DNA of 64,000 bases, from the NCBI GenBank assembly GCA_011037195.1, contig JAAEAF010014916.1, forward strand, positions 62,001 to 126,000. Direction: 5' to 3'. This document shows positions 43,129 to 55,215 of this stretch, one piece after another; within the stretch, counting starts at the first letter, position 1; the number at the start of each line of letters is the position of its first letter. The DNA is from Triatoma infestans (lineage: Eukaryota > Arthropoda > Insecta > Hemiptera > Reduviidae). The position numbers and the translations under genes were made by a program. Under the pieces are notes generated by a model. It did no database searches, was not told where the DNA came from, and saw only the letters and a program-made list of their open reading frames with translations.

Positions 43129-44365
43129 ATTCGCCTTGCCCGCGAGAGTTCTATTGGAATTATCATTGGCCTTGAATCTTTCTGCGACAATTGCAAAGTG
43201 CCTCAAGAGTGCAGCCATCAAAGAATGGGTGCATGTTCGACCACAAGAATGGTGGGTTAAAACCTCAGGCCAGAGACGGGCGAAAAAGTTTATTAAAAGG
43301 TACTCGCCCAGGCTTTTTGCAGATTACACCTACAATGCCGTGCGGCCATAGGATGTCTGTGGACCTCCTTAATGACCACCATAGACTTAACAAACATGTG
43401 CATCGCATGGGCCCTAAGAACGGATAGCCTGTCTAGTTTGTAGAGGAAGAAGAAGAAACAGCATTGCACGTACTGTGACAGTGTGAAAGACTAGGGGTGG
43501 CTGAGATTTCTGTCTTTGCAGAGGAGAAACTGTTGCCTGCAAGCTTCATCCAAAAGTCTCTGGACTGGAGTGAGTATTGTAACCTGTTTGTGCCACAATA
43601 GATCGAAACCGATCTAGACTTAATAGCTAGTCTAATCTAAGAGGCGAGATTAGGTCAGTGGTATAGCACTGAGTTTCGTAACGCTGCCCGGATTCCCTTT
43701 AGATTTCCACACTCTAGGACCCCACTTCAGCTCACTATCCGGTGTTGGGCAGGTTGCTGTAACGAGAAAACACTGCTTGAAGGATGGTAAAGCACTGAGA
43801 AAGCTTCGTGCGCCAATGACCTCAGCTGTTACATTAAAAAAAAAAAAAAAGTTCAGTGATTATTTCATAAAAGACGACGATCATTAATTTTTAATTGCGA
43901 TCAAAAATTAATTGCGTTAAAATCTGTTAACAGAATTTATTTTTTTAAAGCAAATAGTTCCGTATTTGTTTGGATCTTAAAAATCTAATGAACAAACAAT
44001 AATCACATGAGCCTAACATCGGGTTGCCTCTGTAGATTTTGTGAGGAAGAAAAAGGATCAGCATTGCACGTACTGTGTCAGTGTGAAGGGCTTGTGTGTG
44101 TTGGGATTTCTCTTTTTTGGAGAGAAGAAACTGGCGCTTGCAAGCTTCATCCAAGAATCTCACTTAAGACTCCTTAGTCTAATAAAGCAAACAGATCTTG
44201 AAAGGTTACTTTAACTGGTGGGTGATCATCCAGAAATTTCCGTCGAGAATCCAAAGTCTAATTAAACAGACAGGTTTGGAGAGGGCACTCTAACTTTGAG
44301 TGTCTCAATAGACCCATAGGGGCTGTGGGCCTAGCATTGATGGCAAACGGCTATAGAATCTAATC
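43129..44365 (+). mobile_element. R1/I-group retrotransposon 3' ends, composite, with 14-bp target duplication
   Basis: Flanked by TAACGAGAGAACAC (43115-43128 and 44366-44379). The first part encodes AAIKEWVHVRPQEWWVKTSG, RRAKKFIKRYSPRLFADYTY and EEEEETALHVL, then LPASFIQKSLDWSEYCNLFV, and a TCTAA tail. A SINE variant and 150 bp of AT-rich DNA follow. The second part (44003-44365) repeats the finger region as LCRFCEEEKGSALHVLCQCE with LLSLIKQTDLERLL and again ends in TCTAATCTAA. So two copies of the same 3' region sit in one insertion; frames are broken. Confidence 0.8.
43645..43851 (+). mobile_element. SINE-A variant inside the retrotransposon composite
   Basis: GATTAGGTCAGTGGTATAGCA (A box) with a decayed B box (GCCCGGATTCCC), body CTCACTATCCGGTGTTGGGC and CGTGCGCCAATGACC, A tail of about 15. 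Identical arrangement on the minus strand at 30255-30470. Confidence 0.75.
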
Positions 44366-44469
44366 TAACGAGAGAACACTGTCCGAAGGCCGACAGTAAA
44401 ATGAAAAGGCTCCGGGTGCCAATCACAGATATTGGGCGCGCCTTAAATAAACCGAAAAAAAAAATCATC

Positions 44470-44980
44470 TTAACATTTGAAATGTAATGTTGCAGATTCC
44501 TTACAATACTCTTAAATATCAATTTTTTCGGAAAAAATAATTCAAATAAAAGTGATAGGTTCATATCTGCCCAGTTTGCAATCTAAGTTTAAAGAAAATA
44601 ATAGAAGCTGTTTTCCAAAAACTCCAAATAATTGAAAAATCTATTCTATATAGTCACACTTTTAATAACTGATTTTCTTCAAATTTGGAATTTGAACAAT
44701 GCCTTTACAATACTGTATCTATATTATATAGATATAGTATTGTATGATTTAGATATAGTATTTTTTCATTTAATTTATCCAACTAATTGAAACTGTCTAA
44801 ACCCAGACGTTGTCCTGAAGTCTTACTTTAGAGGTAAGTTAATATTGCTGTTTCCTAGAATATCTCTAAAATCAATTTCCCTAGATAAATGTTTCAGATA
44901 AAAGTGATAGGCATTTATGTGTGTAAATAGTATACGAAGTACTTTCTCTAAGCAGAAACAGAAAGTCAAAAGTAATCCCC
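44470..44980 (-). repeat. HR1 older-subfamily copy
   Basis: AAATAAAAGTGATAGG, AAGCTGTTTTCCAAAAAC, TAGAGGTAAG and the degraded end ACTTTCTCTAAGCAGAAACAG. An AT-rich palindrome (44704-44745) lies within. Confidence 0.6.
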
Positions 44981-47025
44981 TCATATTTAATATATTAAAT
45001 CGGAGTGAGTCCCTATAATTCAGAAATATAAATATTTTCTTTTACTTATAAACTTTATTATTTTCTGTTTATTTTCACAAAAATTTACTATTAATTATCA
45101 TGGCCACATATGCCCTTTTTAATGAGGCACCTTTATGCAAAGCACATCCAAACGCGGCAGTTCATCAAGGAAGTATGACTCCTTTGCGAACAAATAATGC
45201 ATAATTAATTATTACTGCAGCAGTAGTATTCGCAGAGATAACTACAAGAATTATGAATATAATTATAGCAAAAAATACAAATAAAAACTAGAAAGATATT
45301 TAGTCTAGATGTAGCCAAACTGAGACCTAGATAATAGATATTTAAATGCCAGTAATTTCGCAATACTTTCATTTTGTCAAGAGAAGAGGAAAATCATACA
45401 GTATATATTTTTTCATTTAATTTATCCAACTTGATTAAAACGAATGAAAAATAAATAAAAATTGTTTTCACCTGTTGCATCCTATGCTGCATATATTGAA
45501 ATGTTACAAGATATCCGTGTTACCATACAATATTTATGAAATGTAATTTAGATTGTACGTCCATCACTTAATTAAAATAATATATTGCAACGCTTGTATT
45601 AATATTTTCACTTACGATTTATTTTGAGACTTGTTGATGAAAAACAATCGATTACTAAAATAATTTATGAAGAAGTAAAATATACTTTCATAACCGATGA
45701 ACTTCCACTAGGGATTATTTAAGTAGTATCCAGTCTTTCAGCTGCAAACATAGGCTACCTTATATTTACTGAATATTTCTTAATCTTCTCGAAGCTTATG
45801 CACCTAATTTATAGATATCTGGATGTGCCCTTGATAAACAAGTTTGCCCACCTCTTTTTACACAGTTGTGGATTATAATTCCCCTAATAAACATGATGTA
45901 CGACGAATTTTGGAATTTGAGAAATAAAATAGATATAAACTCGCCCATATTTGCAGTTGAAGAATAAGACTTAAGTCTCAGATTGGCTACGCTTAGAATA
46001 ATTTTTTTTTTCTATTTTTCATTAGTATATAATTGTTTTCATTATTCCTTTATTATTTACCTGCTAAATCAGTGATGGCTATTGCGCGAATTTTCTTCCG
46101 AATGTAAAGGATGTTTAAAATTTTCGCGATCACCATTCGGGCCGATTTAGAACTTCTCTTCTTTTCACTGGTTCCTAAAGCAGGAACTTACATCTTTTCG
46201 GGTTCTTTATCGCATAATTGTTCTTCATTCCAATTCCAGGTTGTCCTTATAGATAAGCTATAAAACTATTCTTAACAATAACTGGAATTCTACTTCCTCG
46301 TAAGATAATCGTCCATTTCAAATAATTCGAACCAATGTAAAAAAATGTAATTCCAAGTAAATGTAAAAAATGTAATGAAATTCTATGGCCAATGTAAAAA
46401 CCAGTTTAGTATGCAACAATTATTTTCTGCAAGCTTAACGTATTGGACAACTTTAAACTAAATTCTGAAAATATGTCACTTCCAAGTAGCATTGGTAAAA
46501 TATTTTTCTAGTAAAAAAGGGGGTTTCTTCGGGTGTTGAAAAACGTAAAAACTTAGTCTACTCATGTTGCAACTGTCATGACAGATAGCCTTCGAAGTTT
46601 TTTTTTATCTTTTTTACTTTCCTTTCACGTACTTATCAAATGGCAAATTAGATGATATTGACATTAACAAATACTAAATAGAGAAATGAACTAATTAAGT
46701 GTTTATAGCTTCAACGGTTTTAAATTGCTTGTTTCTTCATTAAACATAAATAAGCAGTATAATGGCACAGTCAACATCAAGGGTTTTATTGAAGACTGAT
46801 ACGAATCCTAGCGGATAAACTGTTACTTACTTCAGTTTGACGATGTTTACACTTTTACAGTTGATGCAGTGTTCTACTACAGCTGTGAGTATCAGAATAA
46901 AATTAATTCATTTATAACATTGTAAAACTTTAATCATACAATAAAATGTTGGTTTAACACAAGATGTAAAGTAAATATACAAAATGTGATGTAAAACTTC
47001 TGACTTCATTTCTTAACTTCGAATT
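44981..47025. other. No gene seen; AT-rich unassigned DNA
   Basis: TTTTTTCATTTAATTTATCC occurs at about 44763 and 45410. Otherwise no repeat match and no coding signal. Confidence 0.45.
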
Positions 47026-47029
47026 GACA

Positions 47030-48258
47030 AATTTTTTTTTTTTACTTGGAATTTGTGGAACCTAGTTAGTTGTCCTTCATATATATTGGAAACGCAGTAC
47101 ATACTGAAATAGCGCCTAAGAGGAAAGTCTACGTTTTTGTTGGAAAAAAACCTATAAAAGCGAAAGTTAGCCAGCCTACTTTAAGAAAAAAAGTATTCTT
47201 TTGCTGCAATTATTACAGTTATAATTAACAAATTTTCTTTAAACGCAATATGTACTAAATATTTAGTGGGCTTAGCTTACATATAAATAAAGCTGAAAGA
47301 TTACACTTGTTACCTTAATATGATGTTGTATAGCGGCGCCTGCTGCCTTAACCTCTTAGCAGTTTAATTTTTTCTGGAAAATGTTTCAGTTAAAAGTGAG
47401 ACTAAACATTCCAAGCTTAAAGAAAATTGATGGGAGCCCTTTTCGAGAAAATTCCAAAAAACTTTTGGATATCTCTTTGAGAGTTTCAGATATCTATTTG
47501 TAACTTGCACTTCGAGATGGCCGTTTTCTTCAAATTTGAAATTTTAGAATGTTGTTAATATACCTTAATATTTATGGTAGAAAACCATAAATTATGACCC
47601 TCAGAGGAAAGGTTAATGTTGCAGTTCCTCTAGAACGCCCCACAAAATCTATGTCTATGAAGAAATAATACAAGCAAAAGTGCTAGGACTTAGTATTTGA
47701 AGTTTGAAGAAATCCAACCCGTGACAATTATATAATAAATTTAAATACCATTTAAGGAAAACCCCTCCCCAAAAGCTCCCTCAAATGAATTTTTCCCGAG
47801 AAATGTTTAAAATAAAAGTTACTTATTATTTTTTTTTAGGATTTCTCCACTAAAAGTGGTTATCCACCCTACTCGGCTACGTGTAGTTAATAAAAATTAT
47901 TTTTTTAAATAGTTTTTGAGAAGTAGTTTGAGAAACTAGTTGAGAAAATTGAAGCAAAAAAAAAGAAAAAATGAAAAATCTTTGTAGAAAATGATATTTC
48001 CGGTTCAGGAATTTTAACAGTTAAGTTCCAGCCCGGATCCCATGGTATAACGCACGGAACCCAAGTATATCGAATGATCAAGTGTGAACTTTCTGCGACT
48101 TTTCATTTTTGAGCTGTTCACATACATACCCTCACTCATACTCTTTTCTAAAAACCATTTTTTTTCGACTCAGGGGATCTTAAAACGGGTATTTCCGGTG
48201 AAAACACGATATCGAAAATTTGACACGATTGCAATAAGTTCTCTATAGAGAAAGTAAA
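47030..48258 (-). repeat. HR1 older-subfamily copies, decayed
   Basis: Ordered blocks: TAAAAGTGAGAC, AGCCCTTTTCGAGAAAATTC, CCGAGAAATGTTTAAAATAA, ATTTCCGGTTCAGGAATTTT, CCCATGGTATAACG, GGGTATTTCCGGTGAAAAC and the end CTCTATAGAGAAAGTAAAA. Confidence 0.65.
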
Positions 48259-49142
48259 ATCTGGTGTAATTACGATTTTTGCAATTCTTATGGTTCTAAT
48301 TGACAAATTTTTGTTTTTATTAAATTTTTAGTTGTACAGCTTGCCTTACCTATATTGAAATGACACTATAGAGGGAAGTCTAACCTACCTTTTCCCTGGT
48401 ACCACCCCTAAAATCAAAAATGAGTGAGACGTTATTGAATAATTAATTAGTACACTAAATTTAATGAAACACTGTGGTATCGTTTTCGGGAAAATTCGCG
48501 TAAAACATAAAAAAAAAAAATCTGGGTTTCTTTTTTCTCATTTCCGAGAAAATCGCAAGAAACATGAAAAAATAAGCTATTTAGTAAATTGAACTATTTC
48601 TGGATGAGGAAGTTTGCCAGATACTTCCAGTCGTAATATCTAAGCGAAATGTCAGGTTTGAATTTCATGCGTTTTTTCGCTTTTGGATAATGCTCTTAAT
48701 ACATACATACAAACACCAAGATGTATGTGCGCTTCAGCGCGATATAAAATATATGTATACGCAATTCTACACCCAATTTGCGTAATCTCGACCTTACCAC
48801 GCTCTCCCTGGTTAGAATGAAACATTTTGTCTTTATTTCAGTATTTACTTTTTCTTTTCTTCGAATAATCCAGTTTGCAAAATTAAAGAAAATCATAAGA
48901 GCCGTTTTTTCAAGAAAACTGCAAAAAATTGAAGAAAAAAATCAGAAGTCTTTGTGATGTGATACCCAAATGTAATATCAACTATGAGGTATTTTGTATT
49001 TATTCATACACACAAATACCATTCGTTATAAGCATTCATTTATTCAGACTTAAGCAACTTCAGTAGTTTTATTTCCGGTAAAACTCAATTTAAAAAATTT
49101 GATATCACAATAAATTCCTCTTACATAAGTAAGAGAAAATTA
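48256..49142 (-). repeat. HR1 older-subfamily copy, tandem with the previous one
   Basis: Starts AAATCTGGTGTAATTACG at the exact end of the preceding copy, holds CCGAGAAAATCGCAAGAAAC and ATTTCTGGATGAGGAAG, and ends TCCTCTTACATAAGTAAGAG. Confidence 0.65.
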
Positions 49143-49144
49143 AA

Positions 49145-49655
49145 ACATATTCAATAAAGGATTTTACAAATATGGAATGCTGTTTCGTTTTAGATTTGTG
49201 GTAAAATATAATGAATGATTTATCTATATGATTAACTTACTGTGAAATACACCACGCAGACAAATAGATTAAATCTGATGAACGTGAAGTGTATACGAGA
49301 TTGGTTAGCTGTGATGAGGTGGGGAGAGAGGAATGGGCTTTCTGGTTCACCCTTGCAAAGCAACCTTTGACCTAGTGTTCCCAGTCACTACCAGCTTCAC
49401 ACAAAATGGAGAGAATTATCATAATGCGGTGTCAGCCATGAAACAGACTGCATTAATACAGAGGGTTATGTTTGCCACATCTATATATGTCTACATATCT
49501 ACATTATTATACACATATGTATGTAACAACTAACACGTTGAAATGACTGTATATATCACACAGTTATTATTAAACAAAATACTCCTTCATATTTAATATT
49601 TTACTTAGGCTAAATTTTATTAATAAATAAAGAAATTAAACAGCTAATTTGTTAA
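49145..49655. other. No gene seen
   Basis: Short ORF at 49333-49533 without domains. Confidence 0.4.
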
Positions 49656-49809
49656 TCATGGCGATAAATTTTTATTTTCTTCTAAGAGGAATTAATATTG
49701 CGATCGAATCAAATTTTCGAAATCAAAGTTTCAGCGTCAGTACATCAAAAACAAAACAAACAAAGCTGGTGTGAAACACTCATATGTCTCTCTTACTACA
49801 ATTCACATA

Positions 49810-51356
49810 CAGTGGATCAAAAAAGTATTGACACACCCCACATTTTTATTAAATATCTTAACTGTTATGGATTATTTTAAATAATGAAATTTATTAATAA
49901 AGTGCTCTTAGAGTATTACATTTTGATGGCATTTGATTGGAGACATTTTGTATACAACATAAATAAAACAAAAACTTGTGAGGTACAAAGGTCAAATAAG
50001 TATGGCACATCTGTACTTTGTTTACTTACGTTTAAAAACATTCCCAATAGAGTTAATACTTTAAGTCTTAAATATTTAAATATAAACAATAATGAATAGA
50101 ATGAGTATAGATTTCTTTCTGATCAGTTCTGTAATGTTAAAAATGGCAAAAACTGAAGAACATTGTGTGCAATTTAGTTTACCGTGAGATAGCAATAAAT
50201 TGAAAATGAGCTTCAGCACTGTTAGAAATATTGTAAATAAATTCAAACAAACCGGTTTTATTCTGAATAAACGCCGTTCATGTTACCAAAAAAGTTTTCT
50301 GAAAGAGAAAAGAGGCGCATACACAAAATGGTCAAAGAAAACCCCACCAGTTCTGCCTCCACGATTGCTTCAGAGATCGCAACAAGTTCTAACACATCGT
50401 TCTATGTGCAGACTGATACATAATTTTAATTACTATGGAAGAGTATAAAGAAAAAAAACCTTTGATTAATGAGGTCAACAGGAAAAAACGGCTCGAGTTT
50501 ACAAATACATAAGTAAATGAACCATTGGAATTTTGGAAAAATGTTATTTTTTCAAATGAAAGTAAGTACAACATTTTTGGTTCAAATGATAGAAAATATG
50601 TTTGGAGAAAACCCAACACAGAATTTAAAGTGCAACATGTCAGGCCAACCGTGAAACATGGAGGTGGGAGTGTGCTGGTTTGAGGCTGCATGTCTTGGAA
50701 TGGCGTTGGAAATTTGGCTTTCATTAATGGTATTATGAATGCTGATATGTATGTGAATATATTGCTTCATAATTTTTAGAGCAGTGCTGAAAAGTTGGGA
50801 AGTGAGGAATCATTCATATTCCAACAAGACAACGACCCAAAGCACACCACCAATAAAACCAAGCTGTGGATGCTGTATAATGTTCTAAGAAAACTTAAAA
50901 CCACAGTCTCCGGATATTAATCCCATTGAACATCTCTGGTATTTGTTGGACTTGAGAGTTAAAAAAAGTAAAATAACATCAAGAAATTGTCAAGATTAAT
51001 CTATTGGATGTGTCATGAGATAACCAAAAACCTAATATCGTCAATGCCAAGAAGACTTCAGACCATAATTGATGCTAAGGGCATGATGGCAAAATATTAA
51101 AGAGGTAATTACATATCATTTTTAACAGAGAATATACTTATGTATAAAATACAGACTGCCAATATTTTTTGACTCAACAGAAAGTGACTTTTTTGTTACT
51201 TTACGTCATAATTTTCTTTTGGATTTTTTGTTCTTTTGTATAATGTGTATATTATTAAATTAAAAATATTAGTTTAATAAAAAAAAAACTATATCTGGTC
51301 CTTTCTTTTTGTAACCTATAAAAATCTAAGTGTGCCAATACTTTTTTTATCCACTG
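49810..51356 (+). mobile_element. Tc1-like transposon II
   Basis: TA at 49808-49809 and 51357-51358. TIRs: CAGTGGATCAAAAAAGTATT left; CAGTGGATAAAAAAAGTATT from the right end. 1547 bp. Different TIR and transposase lineage from Tc1 element I. Confidence 0.93.
50143..51100 (+). pseudogene. Tc1-like DD34E transposase, multiple frameshifts
   Basis: Order of blocks: MSFSTVRNIVNKFKQTG (helix-turn-helix), HNFNYYGRV, EPLEFWKNVIFSNESKYNIF (first catalytic Asp replaced by Asn in SNES), RPTVKHGGGSVLVWGCMSWN (with one Trp codon turned to a stop), SFIFQQDNDPKHTTNKTKLW (second Asp intact), then DINPIEHLWY (third, Glu) and SSMPRRLQTIIDAKGMMAKY. About 320 codons in total, normal for the family. Inactive. 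Confidence 0.92.
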
Positions 51357-52261
51357 TAGTTATAACTGAGAAATTCTCTTACTAGATGTTTAGTTTCTTC
51401 AATGTTATATTATCATGTAAGAATCAAAACTTAATACAACCAATTTTTTGAAGAAAGCTTAACCTTATCTGTCACCCGAAATCCCGTTAATTGAACTTTT
51501 TTTTAGAAAAAAGTTTCAAATAAAAGGGATACGTCTCTTATTTATTGACAGTATAATAAATTTAATGAAATTCATTCGTGTTATTATGGGGAAATCGCAG
51601 AAAACTGAACAAAACTTCAGTAAATAGGTATGCACTCCTGAGTTTTCAAACTCAGAATTTTGGCAAGACATTTAATTCTAATTAATATTATTTAGATGAA
51701 GGTATCCTATAATAGATCAATTAGCCCTTTTTTTTTGGAAAACATAACTCCCTCTCTTTTCCTGACAAACTACTTAAATGACTTTTCCCAGAGAATGTTT
51801 CAAATAGAAGTTGTAGCTCTTTATGGGGGTAGTAGTTATTGAGTTATATGGTATGCATGTATAAAGCAGACCCTACTATTGATGCTAAGGTATTGTCAAT
51901 AATATTGACTGTGTAAGATGAAAAAAATTGTATTGACAGAGTATTGATGAAAATCCGGATTTTCTGATTTTCGTGTATCAATACTGAAAATTGGAGGGGA
52001 TATTGACAATAATATTGACGTGTAGGGGCGGCGCCAATATTCCATCAATACTCAGTTCAATAGTTTTATACAACTTTGAAACTAACGTTAACAACAGTAC
52101 AATAACATTGAAACAATAACTTACAAAAGTACTTTGGAAAGATTTTTGTATTAAAATAAAACTTCAATCATACATTAAAAGGTGATTGCAATTTTTTTAA
52201 TCTTATTTTGCTGATTAACATACATTTCATATAATCAATTAAATAGTCCCTTCATTACAGT

Positions 52262-52730
52262 TCAATTCAAGACACGATCCCTTGAAGAAGAATTTGTGAA
52301 AATGACCAACCTGTTCACTGAAGATTTTGAAATTAACAGTGATGGAGATACTGTTGGCTCACCCCGTTCCCGTGATGAGGAACGATAAGCTCTTCGGAAT
52401 TTCATAAAGCAATACGAACTATCTTCAGAACTGTGGAATCCGACCAACATCAAGAAATTCAGCTCTTGACCGTATTTAATGCGAATAAAACCAGGGGCCA
52501 ACAAAAGGGAAGATGTAAGGGAAAAAATAAACAGTCTTCGGTCAAATTACAGAAAAGAACTGAAGAAGATTGCCGCATCAAAGAGGTCGGGAAAGAGCGC
52601 AGACAAAATGTACACACTCTCCTCATGGGTGTTTTTTGCTCTGTCATTTCTGGAGAGGTTTGAGAAACCAGTACAGCAGCAGATGACAGAAGCAGCAGTG
52701 GATCAAGTGAGTTTCATTATTGTATAAACA
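52262..52730 (+). pseudogene. Harbinger accessory protein, MADF-domain part
   Basis: Plus strand: SLEEEFVKMTNLFTEDFEIN, then LRNFIKQYELSSELWNPTNI (first MADF helix with the conserved Trp), a stop, and REDVREKINSLRSNYRKELK, KIAASKRSG, SSWVFFALSFLERF. The MADF pattern 'LW...', 'L...Y.RE..K' and 'W.Y...L.FL' is kept. MADF/Myb-like proteins bind DNA and assist the Harbinger nuclease. Two in-frame stops break it; AAGTGAGT after DQ looks like a splice donor. Confidence 0.75.
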
Positions 52731-53099
52731 TTTTTAAAATGTATCATTCTTGTTTTTATTTAAATATATTTACTGAATAGTGCAAACAATTTTTACAAGC
52801 TACATCAAAAATTGACCATTTACGTTTCAAAATCCGTGAAATCCCTTTGCACACACAGGGACTCAATTGTAGCCCAGTCGTAGCCTCCTACTTTTAGTTA
52901 AGCCTTTTCAGTGAGGTTCTATTATTACCTATAACACATCTATGCCCACTATCTTCTACATGATTTCCCTAATATGTTGTAGGAAACAGGTTACAAAGAA
53001 ATTCGGAACCAGTATTAATGTTACTGTATTTCAAAAAATTGAAAACATAGTATACAGTTTTAAAAGAATTATTCAACATTAAACGAGATTTTCAGTATT

Positions 53100-53575
53100 T
53101 CCTTCATTGTTAGAATAATGACAAGCTTTCATTGAATTTTTGTCGAGGTGCATTCAGTAATCTTTGAGAGTAGGGTTTCAATAAATTGTTATGTGATGCA
53201 AATGCCTCATCAGCAACAAATACATATGGGAAAAGATCGATTGTAGTCGGCAGTGGTGCAGGTGGGGGTAAATTCAGTTTTCCTACCTGGAACAATTCTC
53301 CGAATTTGGAGTAGAACATCACTCCTCCAACCGAAATTCGACCGTTCATTCCAACATCTACCATTATAAATTCCTTCTTCGCATTAACTAGAGCCAGAAG
53401 TACGATCCTGAAAAATCCCTTGTAATTATACGTAATACAAGGAGCCTGAGTTGTCTGGTTTCGTGATAGCTATATGTTTCCCATCCAATGAGCCAAGAGT
53501 ATTCCAAAATTGATGTCGCATTCCGAATTCGTGAGCTTCACCCCACTCTTCTGTAGTCAATGGAAACTGAAACAA
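53100..53575 (-). pseudogene. Harbinger DDE nuclease (HARBI1-like), fragment
   Basis: Minus strand: WGEAHEFGMRHQFWNTLGSL, DGKHIAITKP (first catalytic Asp), SLYYNYKGFFRIVLLALVNA, EFIMVDVGMNGRISVGGVMF (second Asp) and LFPYVFVADEAFASHNNLLK with PYSQRLLNAPRQKFN. These are the hallmarks of the DDE_Tnp_4 superfamily. The last helix block expected after KFN is absent, and the part before WGEA is missing or lies in other exons. A one-base shift separates the first half from the ATG-headed 84-codon frame. Confidence 0.85.
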
Positions 53576-53729
53576 ATTTAATAATTACATGCGTAACTAA
53601 ACAATTAATTTAATAATTACAACAACAACTAAACAATTTAAACTAACTAACTAAACTAAATAATTAAACAATTTAATAATTACATGCGTAACTAAACAAA
53701 ATATTGCTACCATAAGGGGTACTTAATTG

Positions 53730-54225
53730 TAAAACGTTATTTCAGGAATTGGAGCAGCAAGAGGATAGTTGGGAGAGTTAAGAAATAGCTGACCGCGTTC
53801 CACAGACTTCTGTTATAGCATCAACATCTTCCATGATTTCCCCTCAATCACCTCTAACTAAAAAACAAAAAGATTTATATCGGTAGGTCCACAGTCGAAG
53901 CAAAATTTATTTGAAAAAAGCATGTTCCCTTCTTGAGAGCTCATCCAACCATGATACCAACATTCCGTCCATTGCAAAAGCTTGGGGAGAAAAATTGCTG
54001 ACACTGGAACAGAGACAACGAGCTTTCGCAGAGAAAGCAGTAAATGACATCCTTTATGAGGCAAGCTTGGGTACTCTGAATCGCAATTCGGTTCAAATCA
54101 ATGTGGAACAGGAGAGTCTAAAAAGCTCAATTCCTTCACAGCATTCCCCATCATTGTCGAACTTTACATACAGTACTTCTCCACGTCAATACACTCCTCC
54201 ATCTGTGACGCCTCCACAAGACTAA
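53730..54225 (+). pseudogene. Harbinger accessory protein, C-terminal part
   Basis: Plus strand: MKKACSLLESSSNHDTNIPS, IAKAWGEKLLTLEQRQRAFA, EKAVNDILYEASLGTLN. This 'W..KL..L...QR..AEK.INDIL.E..LG.L' block is the standard C terminus of MADF/BESS accessory proteins encoded by Harbinger elements. It probably continued from the 52.3-kb exon across an intron that overlaps the nuclease on the other strand. Confidence 0.7.
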
Positions 54226-54879
54226 AGGAACGTCCTAACAGCGAGCCACTTATTGACCTCACTGTTTCAAAACTTTCTAGGATGAGTGTTGATGACATTT
54301 TTTTTCCCCCTTGACAGTATCCCTACCATGAGAGAGTTATTAAATAATTCTACATGCTCCATAAAGATATAATACATGAAATTTTATTACTATTAATAAC
54401 AATATTGTGACCGTTGAATTCATAAAGTTAGAAGAGAAATATACAGAAGATGATAAAATGTAAATTGATTTTTTTCAACAAATTTTAACCTATTTTATAA
54501 AATTTGAAAATCCCATTTTTTAAGAAACAACTAATAGGATTCATCCAATATTTTATCCGTCGTAGCATGCATATTAGATTTATTCCTGACCGGTTTCGGA
54601 TATTCATCCATTGTCAGAGCGAATTCACCAAGTTTGTGTAGAGAGTTCAGTTCAACTAAATGATTCTGTATACTCACACTTGTTGGTTCGAATCCTATTA
54701 GAGATGGAAGAAATGTGACTATGACATTGAGGTGTCTATTAAAGTTTTATTTTTAACTAAAGTTTGAATTGAAAAGGGTTACGGCTAATCTTTTCCTAAC
54801 ACTTATACTTTCTCTCAAAAATCTTTTCAAAAATGGTTCAACCATCTGTAACAGTTTGCTAAAGTAGGTTCATCCAAAT

Positions 54880-55215
54880 ATATAAAGTAGGTTTTTAGAT
54901 ACTTAGTGTAGGAATATTCCAGACTTGAATCTTGCACCTCTCGTTTTGTTAGATGATCTACTTCTTCATTCTTTATATGTCCTGCGTGTGCTTTGATCCA
55001 CTCTACGTTAGGTATCTGGCCTTTTTCGTCTACTTGAGTGAATGTCTTCTATTACTGGAGAGCGTATTATGTTGTTTCTTATTTTGTCTATTGCTATTTG
55101 ACTATCTGTAAAAATATTTATATTTTGAATAAATTCACTACCATTGAAATATATCTTTTCCAAGCCTTTAGCTTTTCTTGAAAACTTTAACATCGCAGAG
55201 GCTGATTTCCTTCAA
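54880..55215 (-). pseudogene. Non-LTR retrotransposon RNase H fragment
   Basis: Minus strand: NINIFTDSQIAIDKIRNN (catalytic Asp in FTDSQ), then after one frameshift VEWIKAHAGHIKNEEVDHLT and KREVQD (His and terminal Asp region). Different family from the RNase H at 36.3 kb. It sits within the right part of the Harbinger region. Confidence 0.82.

Larger units (their letters stand above)
42978..44468 (+). mobile_element. SINE family A, split by a non-LTR retrotransposon
   Basis: Head 42978-43058 (A box region TACCTCAGTGGTAGCAAGC, B box GTTTCGAGTCC), body to 43128, then resumes at 44366 with the duplicated TAACGAGAGAACAC and ends AAGGCTCCGGGTGCC, CGCCTTAAAT and an A tail near 44463. Confidence 0.85.

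Noticed and set aside
52459..52647. Minus-strand ORF over the MADF segment
   Set aside because: Shadow of the plus-strand MADF coding remnant, which has recognisable family residues.
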